This document shows, in pieces, positions 1-8,120 of a stretch of 29,677 bases of DNA. Source of the DNA: CAZIPZ01 sp964541075. Its GTDB lineage: Bacteria > Acidobacteriota > Terriglobia > 20CM-2-55-15. Numbering within the stretch: the stretch's first letter is position 1; the number at the start of each line of letters is the position of its first letter. The notes beneath the pieces are model-generated. The model was given only the letters and a program-made list of their open reading frames with translations, did no database searches and was not told the origin of the DNA. Made by a program: the position numbers and the translations under genes. The stretch spans positions 1 through 29,677 of the forward strand of contig CAZIPZ010000019.1 in assembly GCA_964541075.1 (NCBI GenBank), read 5' to 3'.

Positions 1-710
1 AGGTATATAACCCGTGGTTTCGTATTCAGATCCTCCAGCAACCGGCTCGCACGGTTGCTCTCAGAGAGTTCGTAAACCTTACTCTGTGGATCCGCTATAT
101 TGCCGAAGTACATCGCATTTGCTGGACACGACTGTACACATGCTGGTGTAACGTCGCCATCCTTCACTGCACGGCCTTCATCCTTCGCCTTTTCTTCGCC
201 CTTGCGAATCCTCTGAATGCAGAAGGTGCACTTCTCCATGATGCCGGTTGATCGAACCGAAACCTCAGGATTCAGCGCCTTCCCCAGGGGCTCTGCCCAT
301 TCCGGATTGTAGAAATTGAAGAACCGCACAGTGTACGGACAATTGTTGGCGCAATAGCGGGTGCCGACGCACCGATTGTAGATCTGTGCGTTAAGCCCTT
401 CCTCCGTGTGGTAGGTTGCATAAACCGGACACACCGGTTCGCACGGAGCATCTCCGCAGTGTTGACACAGCACGGGCCTGAACCTTGTCCGCACTTCTGG
501 AAACTCGCCTTCGAAATACCGTTCGATCCGAATCCAGTTTATGGAACGTCCTTTGGCGGATTGTTCGGCGCCTGCGATGGCGACATTGTTCTCGACGCGA
601 CATGCGACCACGCACGCTTCACAGCCCGTGCAGCGGTCGAGATCGATCACCATCGCCCATTGCGGCTTCTGTGTTTCCTGTGGTAGCTGCGCTTGCTCTT
701 GAGCTTGCAT
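1..710 (-). CDS. actB: Four-cluster Fe-S subunit, ActB C-terminal half (partial, runs off left edge)
   Basis: Reading leftward from ATG at 710 gives 236 residues with no stop before the window edge, so the C-terminus is missing. Cysteine groups are visible in order: CTGCEACVVAC (C27-C37), CQHCGDAPCEPVC, CVGTRYCANNCPY, then CTFC paired with a later CVQSC. That is the pattern of four ferredoxin-like clusters in ActB, PsrB and NrfC. In the third group one cysteine is replaced by Thr (CVGT), as expected for a [3Fe-4S] site in alternative complex III. The role inferred is electron transfer from the membrane quinol-oxidising NrfD-like subunits to the pentaheme cytochrome. A strong Shine-Dalgarno (AGAGGTGAT) sits just before the ATG, 15 bp after the stop of the molybdopterin-like gene, so the two are one operon. 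In most ACIII operons the two halves are fused. A polysulfide-reductase-like complex is the main alternative. Confidence 0.85.
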   Translation of the reverse strand, partial: MQAQEQAQLPQETQKPQWAMVIDLDRCTGCEACVVACRVENNVAIAGAEQSAKGRSINWIRIERYFEGEFPEVRTRFRPVLCQHCGDAPCEPVCPVYATYHTEEGLNAQIYNRCVGTRYCANNCPYTVRFFNFYNPEWAEPLGKALNPEVSVRSTGIMEKCTFCIQRIRKGEEKAKDEGRAVKDGDVTPACVQSCPANAMYFGNIADPQSKVYELSESNRASRLLEDLNTKPRVIY

Positions 711-725
711 TATCACCTCTGATGA

Positions 726-2975
726 TTACTGCCGTTTCGCTGGAACTTCTTCCGGAAGCATTGTCCCGAAACGTACGAGTTCAACCGCGCCCGGAGCTTT
801 CGAGATACTCACAGGCGTCATCCCTGGTCCCCGGTTGGAAGTAAGCAATAGGGCGGCATTCACGCCGCGGTTGGCTGCGAATAATCCCTGTGTATGACCC
901 TGCCCGAGTGGCATGGCCACGACGTCGGGACGAATCGCCGGATAAATGACTGCGGGGGCCTGAACTGCTCCTTGAGTCGACTTGATTTCAACCAAATCAC
1001 CATCGGCGACACCGAGAGACGCGGCTGTTCTCGGGTTGATCTCCACCCAACTGCCCCAAATAACTGATGTCATGGGATCTGGCATTTCCTGGAGCCATGG
1101 AATATTGGCAGTTTCACCAATGCCCAGCGCATTGTGCTCGTATGCGAGAAGGGTCAGCGGAAACTGGCCGCCAGCGGCGTCGGCAGCCTGGGACGGTTCG
1201 AGTATGATAGAGCGGGGCCTGGCTTCTGCAACAGAAGGAACCGCTTCTGCAACCTCACCGACCCAGACACCCCGCTCAACCAACGTCTTCCAGAAATCGT
1301 CCGGCGTCGCCGCCTCAATCGAACCTTTTTGCTTCTGCAATTGTCCGGCGGCCTGTTTGACGATTTCCTCTGCGGTTTTCAGCGCGGACTGGTTCTCGGA
1401 ACCACCTAGTTCATTGCTGACCGCCAACAGGACATCCGCGGTTTGACGCGTGCTGTACTCAGGAGCAAGGACGGGCTGACTTAGCCGCACGGCGTAGGTG
1501 CGCGAGACCTTGCCTGACTCGTCGGCCTCGGCAACCTCACTCGCTCGGAGATCCCAGTTCTCCAGGTAAGAGTGGTCAGGCAAAACCAAGTCCGCCAACT
1601 GAGTCGTTTCGTCTTTTAGCGATGAAAAACTGACAATGAACGGAATCGCTTTGAGCTTTTCCAAGATAGCGGGCGAGGTGTGAGCGGGATTGATATGGTG
1701 CGTGAGCAACGCACCGATCTTTCCCGACTGCGACAGTATGGCTTCGAGCGGCATCAACTCACCGAAGTTGCGCTCGGGTTCGCGCAACTGCAACAATGGG
1801 TCGAAGTCCGGAACGGCCGCTGGCCGCGACGCTGGTGTATTCCTTTCTGGTGCGGCCTGCGACGCCTTGCCTGTAACCAGCACTCCACCACGCTTGTTAA
1901 GATTCCCTGCGAGTGAATTGAGAAACTGAATGGCTTCGATTCGCGCGATCTCTCGGGCTTGGACAGCCGTATCCTGACTATCCACAGCATCGTCGGCTAT
2001 GGCCACCGCAGGCTGCGAAGCGGCGAATTCATGCGCGATCTTAATAATTTTTTCCGCTGGCACATCGGTCTGTTGCGCGGTTTTCTCTGGGGCGTAATCA
2101 TCGAGTCCTTGCGGAGCGGCAACGTTCTTAATGAGTCCCTCTCGAATGATGACTTGGGCAATGCCGAGCGCAACAAGTCTCTCGGACCCCGGCCGCGCCG
2201 GCAGCCATTCATCTGCGTTGGCGCCTGTAAGCGACAGACGTGGCTCAATCTGGACAAATTTCCCTCTGGGCCTGCCTTCTCCGCGACGGAATTCACCGTA
2301 CGCATGCGAGTACATTGTGGGAGAGTGCCAGGTCTCCAGAAAACGAGCGCCGAACGAAAGCACGAAACGGGCATTACCGATATCAAAAATCGGTCGGCCC
2401 GTCCGGCCATACACCTGGGCGTAGGCGCGCTGTGTCAACTGACCTCGAACGTCTTCCGTGACGATCTGACACTGTGGCAGCGAACCTTTCAATCGAGTAG
2501 CAGCATACCGCGTAACACCCCAAGGTTCGCTCGTTGCGAAGAGCACTGCAGTGTCCGTCTGGGCCTGAAGTTCTTTGAGTTTGTCGGTAAGGGCTTTTAT
2601 CGCTTCATCCCAGCTGATCTCCTGAAACTGGCCGGAGCCACGGGCGCCTGCCAGCTTCAATGGAGTTCGCACGCGATCCGTATTGTAGAGAACCTGCAGG
2701 CCAGCCTGCCCCCGGGCGCAAAGCCCACCGCGATTCGCGGGATGCGCGGGATTCCCCTCAATCTTATTCGCTTTCATATCGCGAGTGCGGACGAGAATGC
2801 CGCAACCGGCGGAACACATCGCGCATGAAGTCGCCTTCCAATAGTCGATTCCAGGAATCCATTCGTCATGGGGAATCAGGACGGGAATTAGCTTGTTTTC
2901 GGGATTGCCGCAGGAAGACAGCACGGACGCGCTGGTCAAGCCAAACGTCGTAATCAAGAATTGGCGTCGCTCCAT
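726..2975 (-). CDS. actB: Molybdopterin-oxidoreductase-like subunit, ActB N-terminal half
   Basis: The protein is 749 residues. It starts with a Tat-like motif (RRQFLITTFG, residues 3-12) followed by a lipobox-like LSSC with Cys22, suggesting Tat export and possibly lipidation. A DMSO-reductase-family N-terminal cysteine motif follows: C51-x2-C54-x3-C58-x27-C86. No convincing Cys, Ser or selenocysteine Mo ligand is seen near residues 160-190, which fits the cofactor-less B1 domain of ActB. The molybdopterin-dinucleotide-binding fold is recognisable at the C-terminus (WVEINPRTAASLGVADGDLV). Start 2975 is supported by AGGAGCG just upstream. It lies between the pentaheme cytochrome gene (35 bp away) and the Fe-S gene (15 bp away). 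The intact four-cysteine motif is odd for ACIII and leaves open a catalytic polysulfide- or tetrathionate-type enzyme. Confidence 0.85.
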   Translation of the reverse strand: MERRQFLITTFGLTSASVLSSCGNPENKLIPVLIPHDEWIPGIDYWKATSCAMCSAGCGILVRTRDMKANKIEGNPAHPANRGGLCARGQAGLQVLYNTDRVRTPLKLAGARGSGQFQEISWDEAIKALTDKLKELQAQTDTAVLFATSEPWGVTRYAATRLKGSLPQCQIVTEDVRGQLTQRAYAQVYGRTGRPIFDIGNARFVLSFGARFLETWHSPTMYSHAYGEFRRGEGRPRGKFVQIEPRLSLTGANADEWLPARPGSERLVALGIAQVIIREGLIKNVAAPQGLDDYAPEKTAQQTDVPAEKIIKIAHEFAASQPAVAIADDAVDSQDTAVQAREIARIEAIQFLNSLAGNLNKRGGVLVTGKASQAAPERNTPASRPAAVPDFDPLLQLREPERNFGELMPLEAILSQSGKIGALLTHHINPAHTSPAILEKLKAIPFIVSFSSLKDETTQLADLVLPDHSYLENWDLRASEVAEADESGKVSRTYAVRLSQPVLAPEYSTRQTADVLLAVSNELGGSENQSALKTAEEIVKQAAGQLQKQKGSIEAATPDDFWKTLVERGVWVGEVAEAVPSVAEARPRSIILEPSQAADAAGGQFPLTLLAYEHNALGIGETANIPWLQEMPDPMTSVIWGSWVEINPRTAASLGVADGDLVEIKSTQGAVQAPAVIYPAIRPDVVAMPLGQGHTQGLFAANRGVNAALLLTSNRGPGMTPVSISKAPGAVELVRFGTMLPEEVPAKRQ

Positions 2976-3009
2976 TTCGCTCCTAATAGTGGCAATTCGT
3001 CTCTTGTGG

Positions 3010-3528
3010 CTAGCGGTGGCAGATGTAGCAGTCGATGCTCACCTTCCGCTCCACATGACAATCGATGCACCAACCCATGGTCGGATTGATTTCTCGCTCG
3101 ACCGTTTGCATCTCCGCGACCTGGCCGTGGCAGGCGGTGCAGTCGAGTTGAGCCTTAATATGCGGCTTGTGTGTGAAGAAGACAGCAGCTTCGGGCTCGA
3201 TCCAAATCACGCGCGCCCATTGAGGCTCCTGACCGGCGTCGGCGATCTTCGTCAGCTTCTGAACTTCTGGGCTCTCGGTCATAACGCCGGAATGACAGCC
3301 CATGCAGTACTGAACGCTCGGAACGGTAGCATGCGGCGACTTGTCCGCGTTCGAATGACAATCTACGCAGGCAAGTTGCGGTCCATCCGCCTTTGTTACA
3401 TGTTGTGCGTGACTGAACGCGATGGGTTGTTCGGGCGCTGCCGGACCAAACGATGAGCGGGACCAGAGGACGGCGATCAGAATCAAAAGCACCGCCGTGA
3501 GGGCGAAACCAATTTTAAATCGCTTCAT
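3010..3528 (-). CDS. actA: Membrane-anchored pentaheme c-type cytochrome, ActA-like
   Basis: A 172-residue protein with an N-terminal hydrophobic helix (about residues 8-22) that may be a signal anchor. It has five CxxCH haem c motifs: CVDCH (54), CMGCH (75), CTACH (130), CIDCH (154) and CYICH (167). The first four alternate with extra His residues such as FSHAQH and THKPH, as in cytochrome c3/c7-type folds where distal His ligands precede the motifs. ActA of alternative complex III is a pentaheme cytochrome and is the first gene of its operon, as here. The predicted job is to accept electrons from the Fe-S subunit on the periplasmic side and pass them to a mono-haem cytochrome or oxidase. 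It is the first gene of the leftward operon and starts 421 bp from the divergent KdpE reading frame (466 bp from the KdpE start chosen here). AAGG before the ATG is a modest Shine-Dalgarno. Confidence 0.85.
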   Translation of the reverse strand: MKRFKIGFALTAVLLILIAVLWSRSSFGPAAPEQPIAFSHAQHVTKADGPQLACVDCHSNADKSPHATVPSVQYCMGCHSGVMTESPEVQKLTKIADAGQEPQWARVIWIEPEAAVFFTHKPHIKAQLDCTACHGQVAEMQTVEREINPTMGWCIDCHVERKVSIDCYICHR

Positions 3529-3994
3529 GGAACCTTATTTATAAGAGTGCAAACTGCAAGAGCGCCGATTGCATCTTGCCAATTCAAACTTCATATTGCC
3601 AGATTCTATGTCGTCTTTGCTCAGGATCGTTCGGTTGGATAAATTTTGCTCTGTGTCGTCTTACTTGATGACGGGGCTCTTCAGCCCAAATTCTATGCTC
3701 GACTACAAAGTAACCCTGATCAGTCCACGACCGGCCGTTCAAACGAGCGAACGCAATTCTATAAGATTTGAAAACAATGACAAGGTCAAAAACGCAGAAG
3801 TTGAGACGTTTATGTAAGAATTTTTTTCACAATTTTGCGATCGTCCACAACGATGAAAAAGGACGTCCAACAATTACAGATTGCCTAAAACACAGTCCGA
3901 ACCACAAGCGCAGGTATCTGTCTTTCACCTGGCGAGGCGGTCAAAATCCATGAAAAATTTGGAGGAGAGTCGGGTAAGATCAACGTGGTGCTGC
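3529..3994. promoter_or_regulatory. Divergent intergenic region between actA and kdpE
   Basis: This 466-bp stretch holds no convincing gene and is more AT-rich than its surroundings, especially around 3810-3900. It must contain the leftward promoter of the act operon and the rightward promoter of the response regulator. A weak rightward sigma70-like candidate is TTCAAA (3738-3743) and TATAAG (3760-3765) with a 16-bp spacer. Short open frames here have no recognisable protein features. The true kdpE start may be as early as 3950, which would shorten this region. Confidence 0.4.
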
Positions 3995-4711
3995 ATGGCT
4001 GAAAACACCACAGTCGAAATATTTCCTGAAATACTCGTTGTCGAGGATGACCCCCAGATTCGAAAATTTCTGAGAACGACGCTGGCTGCCGAACGGTATC
4101 GGGTGCACGAGGCCACTACCGCGACCGACGGCGCCGCAGCCGCTGCTGCACGGCAGCCCGACCTGATCCTGCTGGATCTTGGCCTGCCGGACGCTGATGG
4201 ATTGCAGGTCATACGAAACGTTCGGACGTGGAGCGCGAACATTCCAGTCATTGTCCTCTCCGTCCGCGAGCATGAGCGAGACAAGATCAGTGCGTTGGAC
4301 GCCGGAGCCGACGATTTTCTTAGCAAGCCTTTTTCGACTGGCGAACTCCTGGCCCGTGTCCGGAGCGCTCTCCGGCGAGCAGCCTCGCTCCCGAACGGCG
4401 GAACCGCAGCCGTCTTCAGGACCGGCAATATCGAAGTGGATTTAACTCGCCGTCGGGTTCAGGTCGCCGGCAACGAAATCCATATGACCCGAATCGAGTA
4501 CAAATTGCTTCAGGTCTTGATCCGCCACGCCGACCGCGTGCTGACCCATCAGCAACTGCTGAACGAAGTGTGGGGTCCGAATCACACTGAACAATCTCAT
4601 TACCTGCGCGTATATATGGCTCAACTCCGACGCAAACTCGAATCTGACCCGGCGCGCCCCCGCCATCTTCGAACCGAGCCCGGCGTCGGCTATCGCTTGA
4701 AGACGGAGTAA
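3995..4711 (+). CDS. kdpE: KdpE-family response regulator
   Basis: An OmpR/PhoB-type regulator, 238 residues from this start. The receiver begins EILVVEDDPQIRKFL, carries the phospho-acceptor Asp in LILLDLGLPDADG, and the conserved Lys in DDFLSKPF. The C-terminal winged helix contains TRIEYKLLQVLI, then QQLLNEVWGPN, EQSHYLRVYM and DPARPRHLRTEPGVGYR, which match E. coli KdpE very closely. KdpE activates the kdpFABC high-affinity potassium pump with KdpD; no pump gene is in this window. The start is uncertain: the frame stays open upstream, an ATG at 3950 has a fair GAGGCGG ribosome site, and the GGAGGAG at 3961 is too far from 3995. 3995 gives the usual family length. The partner is probably the KdpD-like kinase at 5677-7218, on the opposite strand. 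Confidence 0.88.
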   Translation: MAENTTVEIFPEILVVEDDPQIRKFLRTTLAAERYRVHEATTATDGAAAAAARQPDLILLDLGLPDADGLQVIRNVRTWSANIPVIVLSVREHERDKISALDAGADDFLSKPFSTGELLARVRSALRRAASLPNGGTAAVFRTGNIEVDLTRRRVQVAGNEIHMTRIEYKLLQVLIRHADRVLTHQQLLNEVWGPNHTEQSHYLRVYMAQLRRKLESDPARPRHLRTEPGVGYRLKTE

Positions 4712-5243
4712 CGTTCAAGCTGCTACGTTCACTGAGATATGCATCCAGTCCGGGCTTCAGCCATATTTCCACTTCCGAGCCTGGCGCACTGTTGTGGTGA
4801 TTGCTTCCATCGCCGTACTGTCGATGACAACGCGGTGGGAAAGCGACCGCCATAGAACATTCATCCTCAGAGAAGGTCTGTGAGCTCCCTCATTACCCTT
4901 GTTTCTGAGGACCGTTAATCCTCGTTCATTCAGTTCGCGACTATCTGCCGTTCCTGTACGGGCTCCATTTCGCTGCATTTGCGATTGATGTGTTTTCGAC
5001 GACCAGACTCTATTCGCGCCCATATCCTGCGGCTCAGTATTCATAGGGCGAACACGTACATCTGAAATGGGCAAGCTTAACGGTGAGATGCATTGCCGAA
5101 TGCGAATCAGAATGCCTTCATTCGCAGGCCACATCGTTCGCTCACGACTGTCTTTGATGCCTCTGTTCATCATCAAGACTTTGATATCCTTTTGCTAGTT
5201 CGATTATATTTACGGGCCCTCCGTAGTCTATCGTCAAACCTAT
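4712..5243. other. Gene-free stretch between kdpE and the P-II gene
   Basis: No convincing gene is visible over 532 bp. The rightward frame around 4741-4880 reads PYFHFRAWRTVVVIASIAVL and then degenerates into stops. It looks like a short membrane-helix-like remnant, but I cannot assign it to a family. The longest leftward frame (4757-5176) is Arg/Ser-rich and resembles an antisense shadow. The last 65 bp contain the likely promoter of the P-II gene. Confidence 0.4.
5181..5210 (+). promoter_or_regulatory. Sigma70-like promoter of the P-II gene
   Basis: TTGATA (5181-5186) and TATATT (5205-5210) each match five of six consensus positions and are separated by 18 bp. Transcription would start near 5217, giving a leader of about 27 nt. 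No sigma54-type GG-N10-GC element was found here, unlike many nitrogen-regulated glnB/glnK promoters. Confidence 0.5.
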
Positions 5244-5573
5244 ATGAAGCTCATCAGATGTATCGTTTCACCGGATAAACTTGAAGATGTCGTTCAAGCG
5301 CTTCAACGCATTGTGTCCGGGATGGCAGTGGCAGACGTGCGTGGTCACGGCCGACAAAAAGGACATTCAATGGTGTATCGGGGACTGGAATATGAAGTGA
5401 CGCTGCTGCCGAAGGCGATGATTGATATTGTCACCGATGACAATAAGGTGGATGACGTTATAAAGGTTGTCATCGAGAAAGCCAGGACAGGGCGAATCGG
5501 AGACGGAAGAATATTTGTTCTGCCGGTCGATGAAAACTATCACGTCCGAACCGGATTCATGGATATTGGATAG
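5244..5573 (+). CDS. P-II family signal-transduction protein
   Basis: A full-length 109-residue P-II trimer subunit. The T-loop region reads GHGRQKGHSMVYRGLEYEV, with Tyr50 at the place of the uridylylated Tyr51 of E. coli GlnB. The ATP/ADP-binding B-loop is TGRIGDGRIFVLPV, and the C-terminal RTG motif is present. P-II proteins read ATP/ADP and 2-oxoglutarate and bind enzymes, transporters or kinases. Neither amtB nor glnA, the usual neighbours, is present; it sits between kdpE and a KdpD-like kinase gene, so its target may be potassium- or energy-related (inference). No Shine-Dalgarno precedes ATG 5244 and no other in-frame start is better, so translation may be inefficient or use another mode. 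A terminator follows at 5612. It could be called glnB or glnK; context does not decide. Confidence 0.9.
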   Translation: MKLIRCIVSPDKLEDVVQALQRIVSGMAVADVRGHGRQKGHSMVYRGLEYEVTLLPKAMIDIVTDDNKVDDVIKVVIEKARTGRIGDGRIFVLPVDENYHVRTGFMDIG

Positions 5574-5611
5574 ACACGAAGAGGCCTGGATCCAAATTCA
5601 CAAGCCGTCTT

Positions 5612-5650
5612 TGTGTTCTGACTCTGAGTGGATCAGAACACACATTTTTT
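5612..5650 (+). terminator. Rho-independent terminator after the P-II gene
   Basis: A perfect 10-bp stem, TGTGTTCTGA (5612-5621) against TCAGAACACA (5633-5642), with an 11-nt loop, is followed two bases later by six T (5645-5650). It ends rightward transcription of the P-II gene 27 bp before the convergent kinase stop. There is no A tract on the left side, so it should not act on leftward transcription. Confidence 0.8.
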
Positions 5651-5676
5651 GGGTTCCTCACCATCCCTTTTATCAA

Positions 5677-7218
5677 TCAAGTTTCCTGGTCGTTGATCTC
5701 GGGAGGCGCATCCCCGATTGGAAGATCTAAGCGAACCACCGCACCTCCACCCAACCGGTTCTCAGCATTAATAACGCCCTGATGCCTTTGCATGATCGCC
5801 CGGCAAATCGCTAGGCCCAAACCGACGCCACGGACGCCGTCAGCATTTGCGCGAAAGAATTTTTCAAAAATACGTTGTTCGGAGCCTATTGGAAAGCCGG
5901 GACCGCGATCTTGAACAATGATCGTGAGAAGCGAATCCTTTTTCGTAGCGAGAACTTCGACACTGGTGCCTTCGGCGGTGTACTTGACTACGTTTTCGAG
6001 CAAGTTGATGAACACCTGTTCAAGTAACACGTCGTCGACATAGATCAGCGGAAGGTCGGCGGGAATTTGTGTGGTTACAGGTCTTCCCCGGAGGGGTTTC
6101 TCGAGTTGCGTCAGCGCTGCGCCAATGATTTCCTCCAGGGGATGCCATTCCTTCCGAAGTTGAACGCCCGCATCGAGCCGAGTCATCTCGAGCAAATTTG
6201 TAACAACGCGATTCAATCGCTCTGCTTCATCCGCAATGCTTTCGACAAGTTCCAGACGATCAGCTTGGCCGAGCCTATCGCCTTCTTCGAGAAGGCTGGT
6301 TGCAGAGCCGTAAATCGATGCGAGTGGCGTTTTCATGTCGTGAGAGACCGCGCTCAGAAGGGAGCTTCGCATACGCTCGGTTTCGACTTCGAGTTCGGCG
6401 TTCCGAGCTGCTTCGGAGTTGCGAGCCCGTTCAATCGCGACCGCCGTCTGAGTACAAAAGACTTCAAGCAGGTTCAGTTGTTCGACATCGCTAAAACGCT
6501 CGCGATCTTTGGATACGAGGCTCATGACTCCAAGAATGGAATTCGACCCCGCTAGCGGCAAGGACAGGCAGGCGGCCGCGGATTGGTCCGTAAAGAGTTT
6601 GATCTGCCTTTGCCCGCTTTCAAAAACCGCCTGCACGGCACGTGCGTCTCTCGAAACCGCACCATCTCCGTTAGTCCCCATGGAATAACGGAGAGCCCCG
6701 TGTTGATCCGGCATGTAGAGTTCAACATGAGCATTGAAAACGTCAGCCGTTGTGTACGTCGCAGTCTTTACCGCGCCCGATAATGAAGTCTCCTTCGCCA
6801 GTTCACGACTGAGCCGATAAAGCGCCCACGTCCGTTCTTCTCTATTCATGGCGCGAACCGCTTCAATACGAATTTTGACAGTCAGAGTGCTAATGACCAG
6901 CGCTACAGTCAGCATTCCAATCACAGGAATGATGTAGCTGGGGTCCTCAACGACGACACTTTCGTGAATCGGAATACAGAAATAATAAAATGCACTCACA
7001 CCAAGCACGGCGTTGAGTATTGCAGGACCACGGCGGCACCGCAGAGACACAACAACAGTCCCGAGCAGATAAAGAATGACGAAATTGGTGAGCTCGATTC
7101 GGGGGCCAACTAATAGGGCTATCGCTGTGCAAAGAAGGACAAAACCCACACTGATGAGGTAGTCCCATCGCGATCCGAACCGCGAGGTTCGGTATGGACC
7201 CAAATCTTGCTGAGGCAT
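5677..7218 (-). CDS. KdpD-like sensor histidine kinase lacking the KdpD and USP domains
   Basis: A 513-residue membrane histidine kinase. Residues 18-112 form four hydrophobic helices of the DUF4118/KdpD transmembrane type (LISVGFVLLCTAIALL, NFVILYLLGTVVV and following). A GAF-like region follows (about 140-265), then the phospho-acceptor box SHDMKTPLASIYG (His293) and an HATPase domain (NLLENVVKYT, DRGPGFPIG, GVGLGLAICRAIMQRHQG). Canonical KdpD is about 900 residues and starts with a nucleotide-binding KdpD domain and a USP domain; both are absent. The N-terminus MPQQDLGPYRTSRFG goes straight to the first helix. It converges with the P-II gene and is downstream of a stand-alone receiver gene on the same strand. 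KdpE at 3995 is the likeliest substrate. No good ribosome site precedes 7218. Confidence 0.88.
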   Translation of the reverse strand: MPQQDLGPYRTSRFGSRWDYLISVGFVLLCTAIALLVGPRIELTNFVILYLLGTVVVSLRCRRGPAILNAVLGVSAFYYFCIPIHESVVVEDPSYIIPVIGMLTVALVISTLTVKIRIEAVRAMNREERTWALYRLSRELAKETSLSGAVKTATYTTADVFNAHVELYMPDQHGALRYSMGTNGDGAVSRDARAVQAVFESGQRQIKLFTDQSAAACLSLPLAGSNSILGVMSLVSKDRERFSDVEQLNLLEVFCTQTAVAIERARNSEAARNAELEVETERMRSSLLSAVSHDMKTPLASIYGSATSLLEEGDRLGQADRLELVESIADEAERLNRVVTNLLEMTRLDAGVQLRKEWHPLEEIIGAALTQLEKPLRGRPVTTQIPADLPLIYVDDVLLEQVFINLLENVVKYTAEGTSVEVLATKKDSLLTIIVQDRGPGFPIGSEQRIFEKFFRANADGVRGVGLGLAICRAIMQRHQGVINAENRLGGGAVVRLDLPIGDAPPEINDQET

Positions 7219-7497
7219 TCAACCATGGTAGCAGGCTCGATAGACATCGAGCCATGCTGGCGCTGTTCCCACTCAACCGCAAACTCAGATCTTGTACTTG
7301 TGAAAATTCGTTGACCTGGCCGACAACGCGCACTCGCAGAAGGTGAAACTCGCTCGTTCCCAACAAATGCCGAGTCGACCGCCCCAAAAGCCGACCACAT
7401 GTCGCTTTGCGCAAGAATGTTCGCTTAGGATAATCGCCCTACGGACCAGGCATGCCGCCTCGCCGCTGATCATTGCAGGCCTTCTCGCGCTGAATTG

Positions 7498-7905
7498 TCA
7501 CGCCGCCACATCGCTTGGGCTTTGCAACGAGCGAATGACGGCTAGTGTGACTTCTGAAGGATCAAATGGCTTCGAAAGATATGCCCCGAAGCCGGCGGCG
7601 AGCGCGCGCTCGCGGTCTTCGGGAGACGCGAAACCGGTTACGGCGACCAAGGGGGTGTAACCCCTATACTCCTCGTTACATTTCCGAATTCCTTCGATCA
7701 ACTCGTAGCCGTCAGAATTCCCAAGACGTATGTCGGCGATGACAACGTGCGGTGGGCAGCGACGAAATGTTTCTAGCGCGGCCTTGACGGATTGGGCCAC
7801 AGCTACCGATGCGCCTGATCCTTCAAGGGCTGTCCGCAAAAGATCGCAGATATCGGCATCGTCATCTACAACCAAAACGTTCGTATTTTTTAGCGAAGAC
7901 TTCAT
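7498..7905 (-). CDS. Stand-alone receiver-domain response regulator (CheY-like)
   Basis: A 135-residue single REC domain with no output domain: acidic pocket VLVVDDDADI, phospho-acceptor Asp58 in VVIADIRLG, Thr90 in LVAVTGFA and Lys112 in AYLSKPF. The frame is open up to 8028, but the part before MKSSLKNTNVLVVDDD looks non-coding, so ATG 7905 is chosen; the ribosome site is poor for all candidates. It lies 279 bp upstream of the KdpD-like kinase on the same strand and 215 bp downstream of the FAD oxidoreductase. A receiver without output domain usually works as a phosphorelay intermediate or by protein-protein contact. Possible partners here are the KdpD-like kinase or the soluble GAF kinase at 9703. 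Confidence 0.85.
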   Translation of the reverse strand: MKSSLKNTNVLVVDDDADICDLLRTALEGSGASVAVAQSVKAALETFRRCPPHVVIADIRLGNSDGYELIEGIRKCNEEYRGYTPLVAVTGFASPEDRERALAAGFGAYLSKPFDPSEVTLAVIRSLQSPSDVAA

Positions 7906-8120
7906 ATGCTTTGATCCAAACATTGCATGGAATGCTCTAACAGAAAGTATAGCGCCGCAGCGCGACGAAGCGCCCGCGTTCCGATCAGACCCAATGCGGA
8001 ATCTGGATCTAGCGATGTAAAAGACCAAGGAATGAGCGTTTTTGGGAGCGGATTCAAGGCGTTGACGGCAACCTTAGCACTCGGCTGCACATCCGCCGCC
8101 CTGCGTCGAGGCATCCTCGG

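Noticed and set aside
1959..2828. A 289-codon rightward frame
   Set aside because: It is a shadow antisense to the clearly homologous molybdopterin-like gene and shows no domain pattern.
4757..5176. A 139-codon leftward frame between kdpE and the P-II gene
   Set aside because: Its composition is that of a chance frame and no motif is recognisable.
3995..7218. A complete kdp potassium-pump locus
   Set aside because: No kdpF, A, B or C reading frame is present; only the regulator and a shortened kinase are seen.
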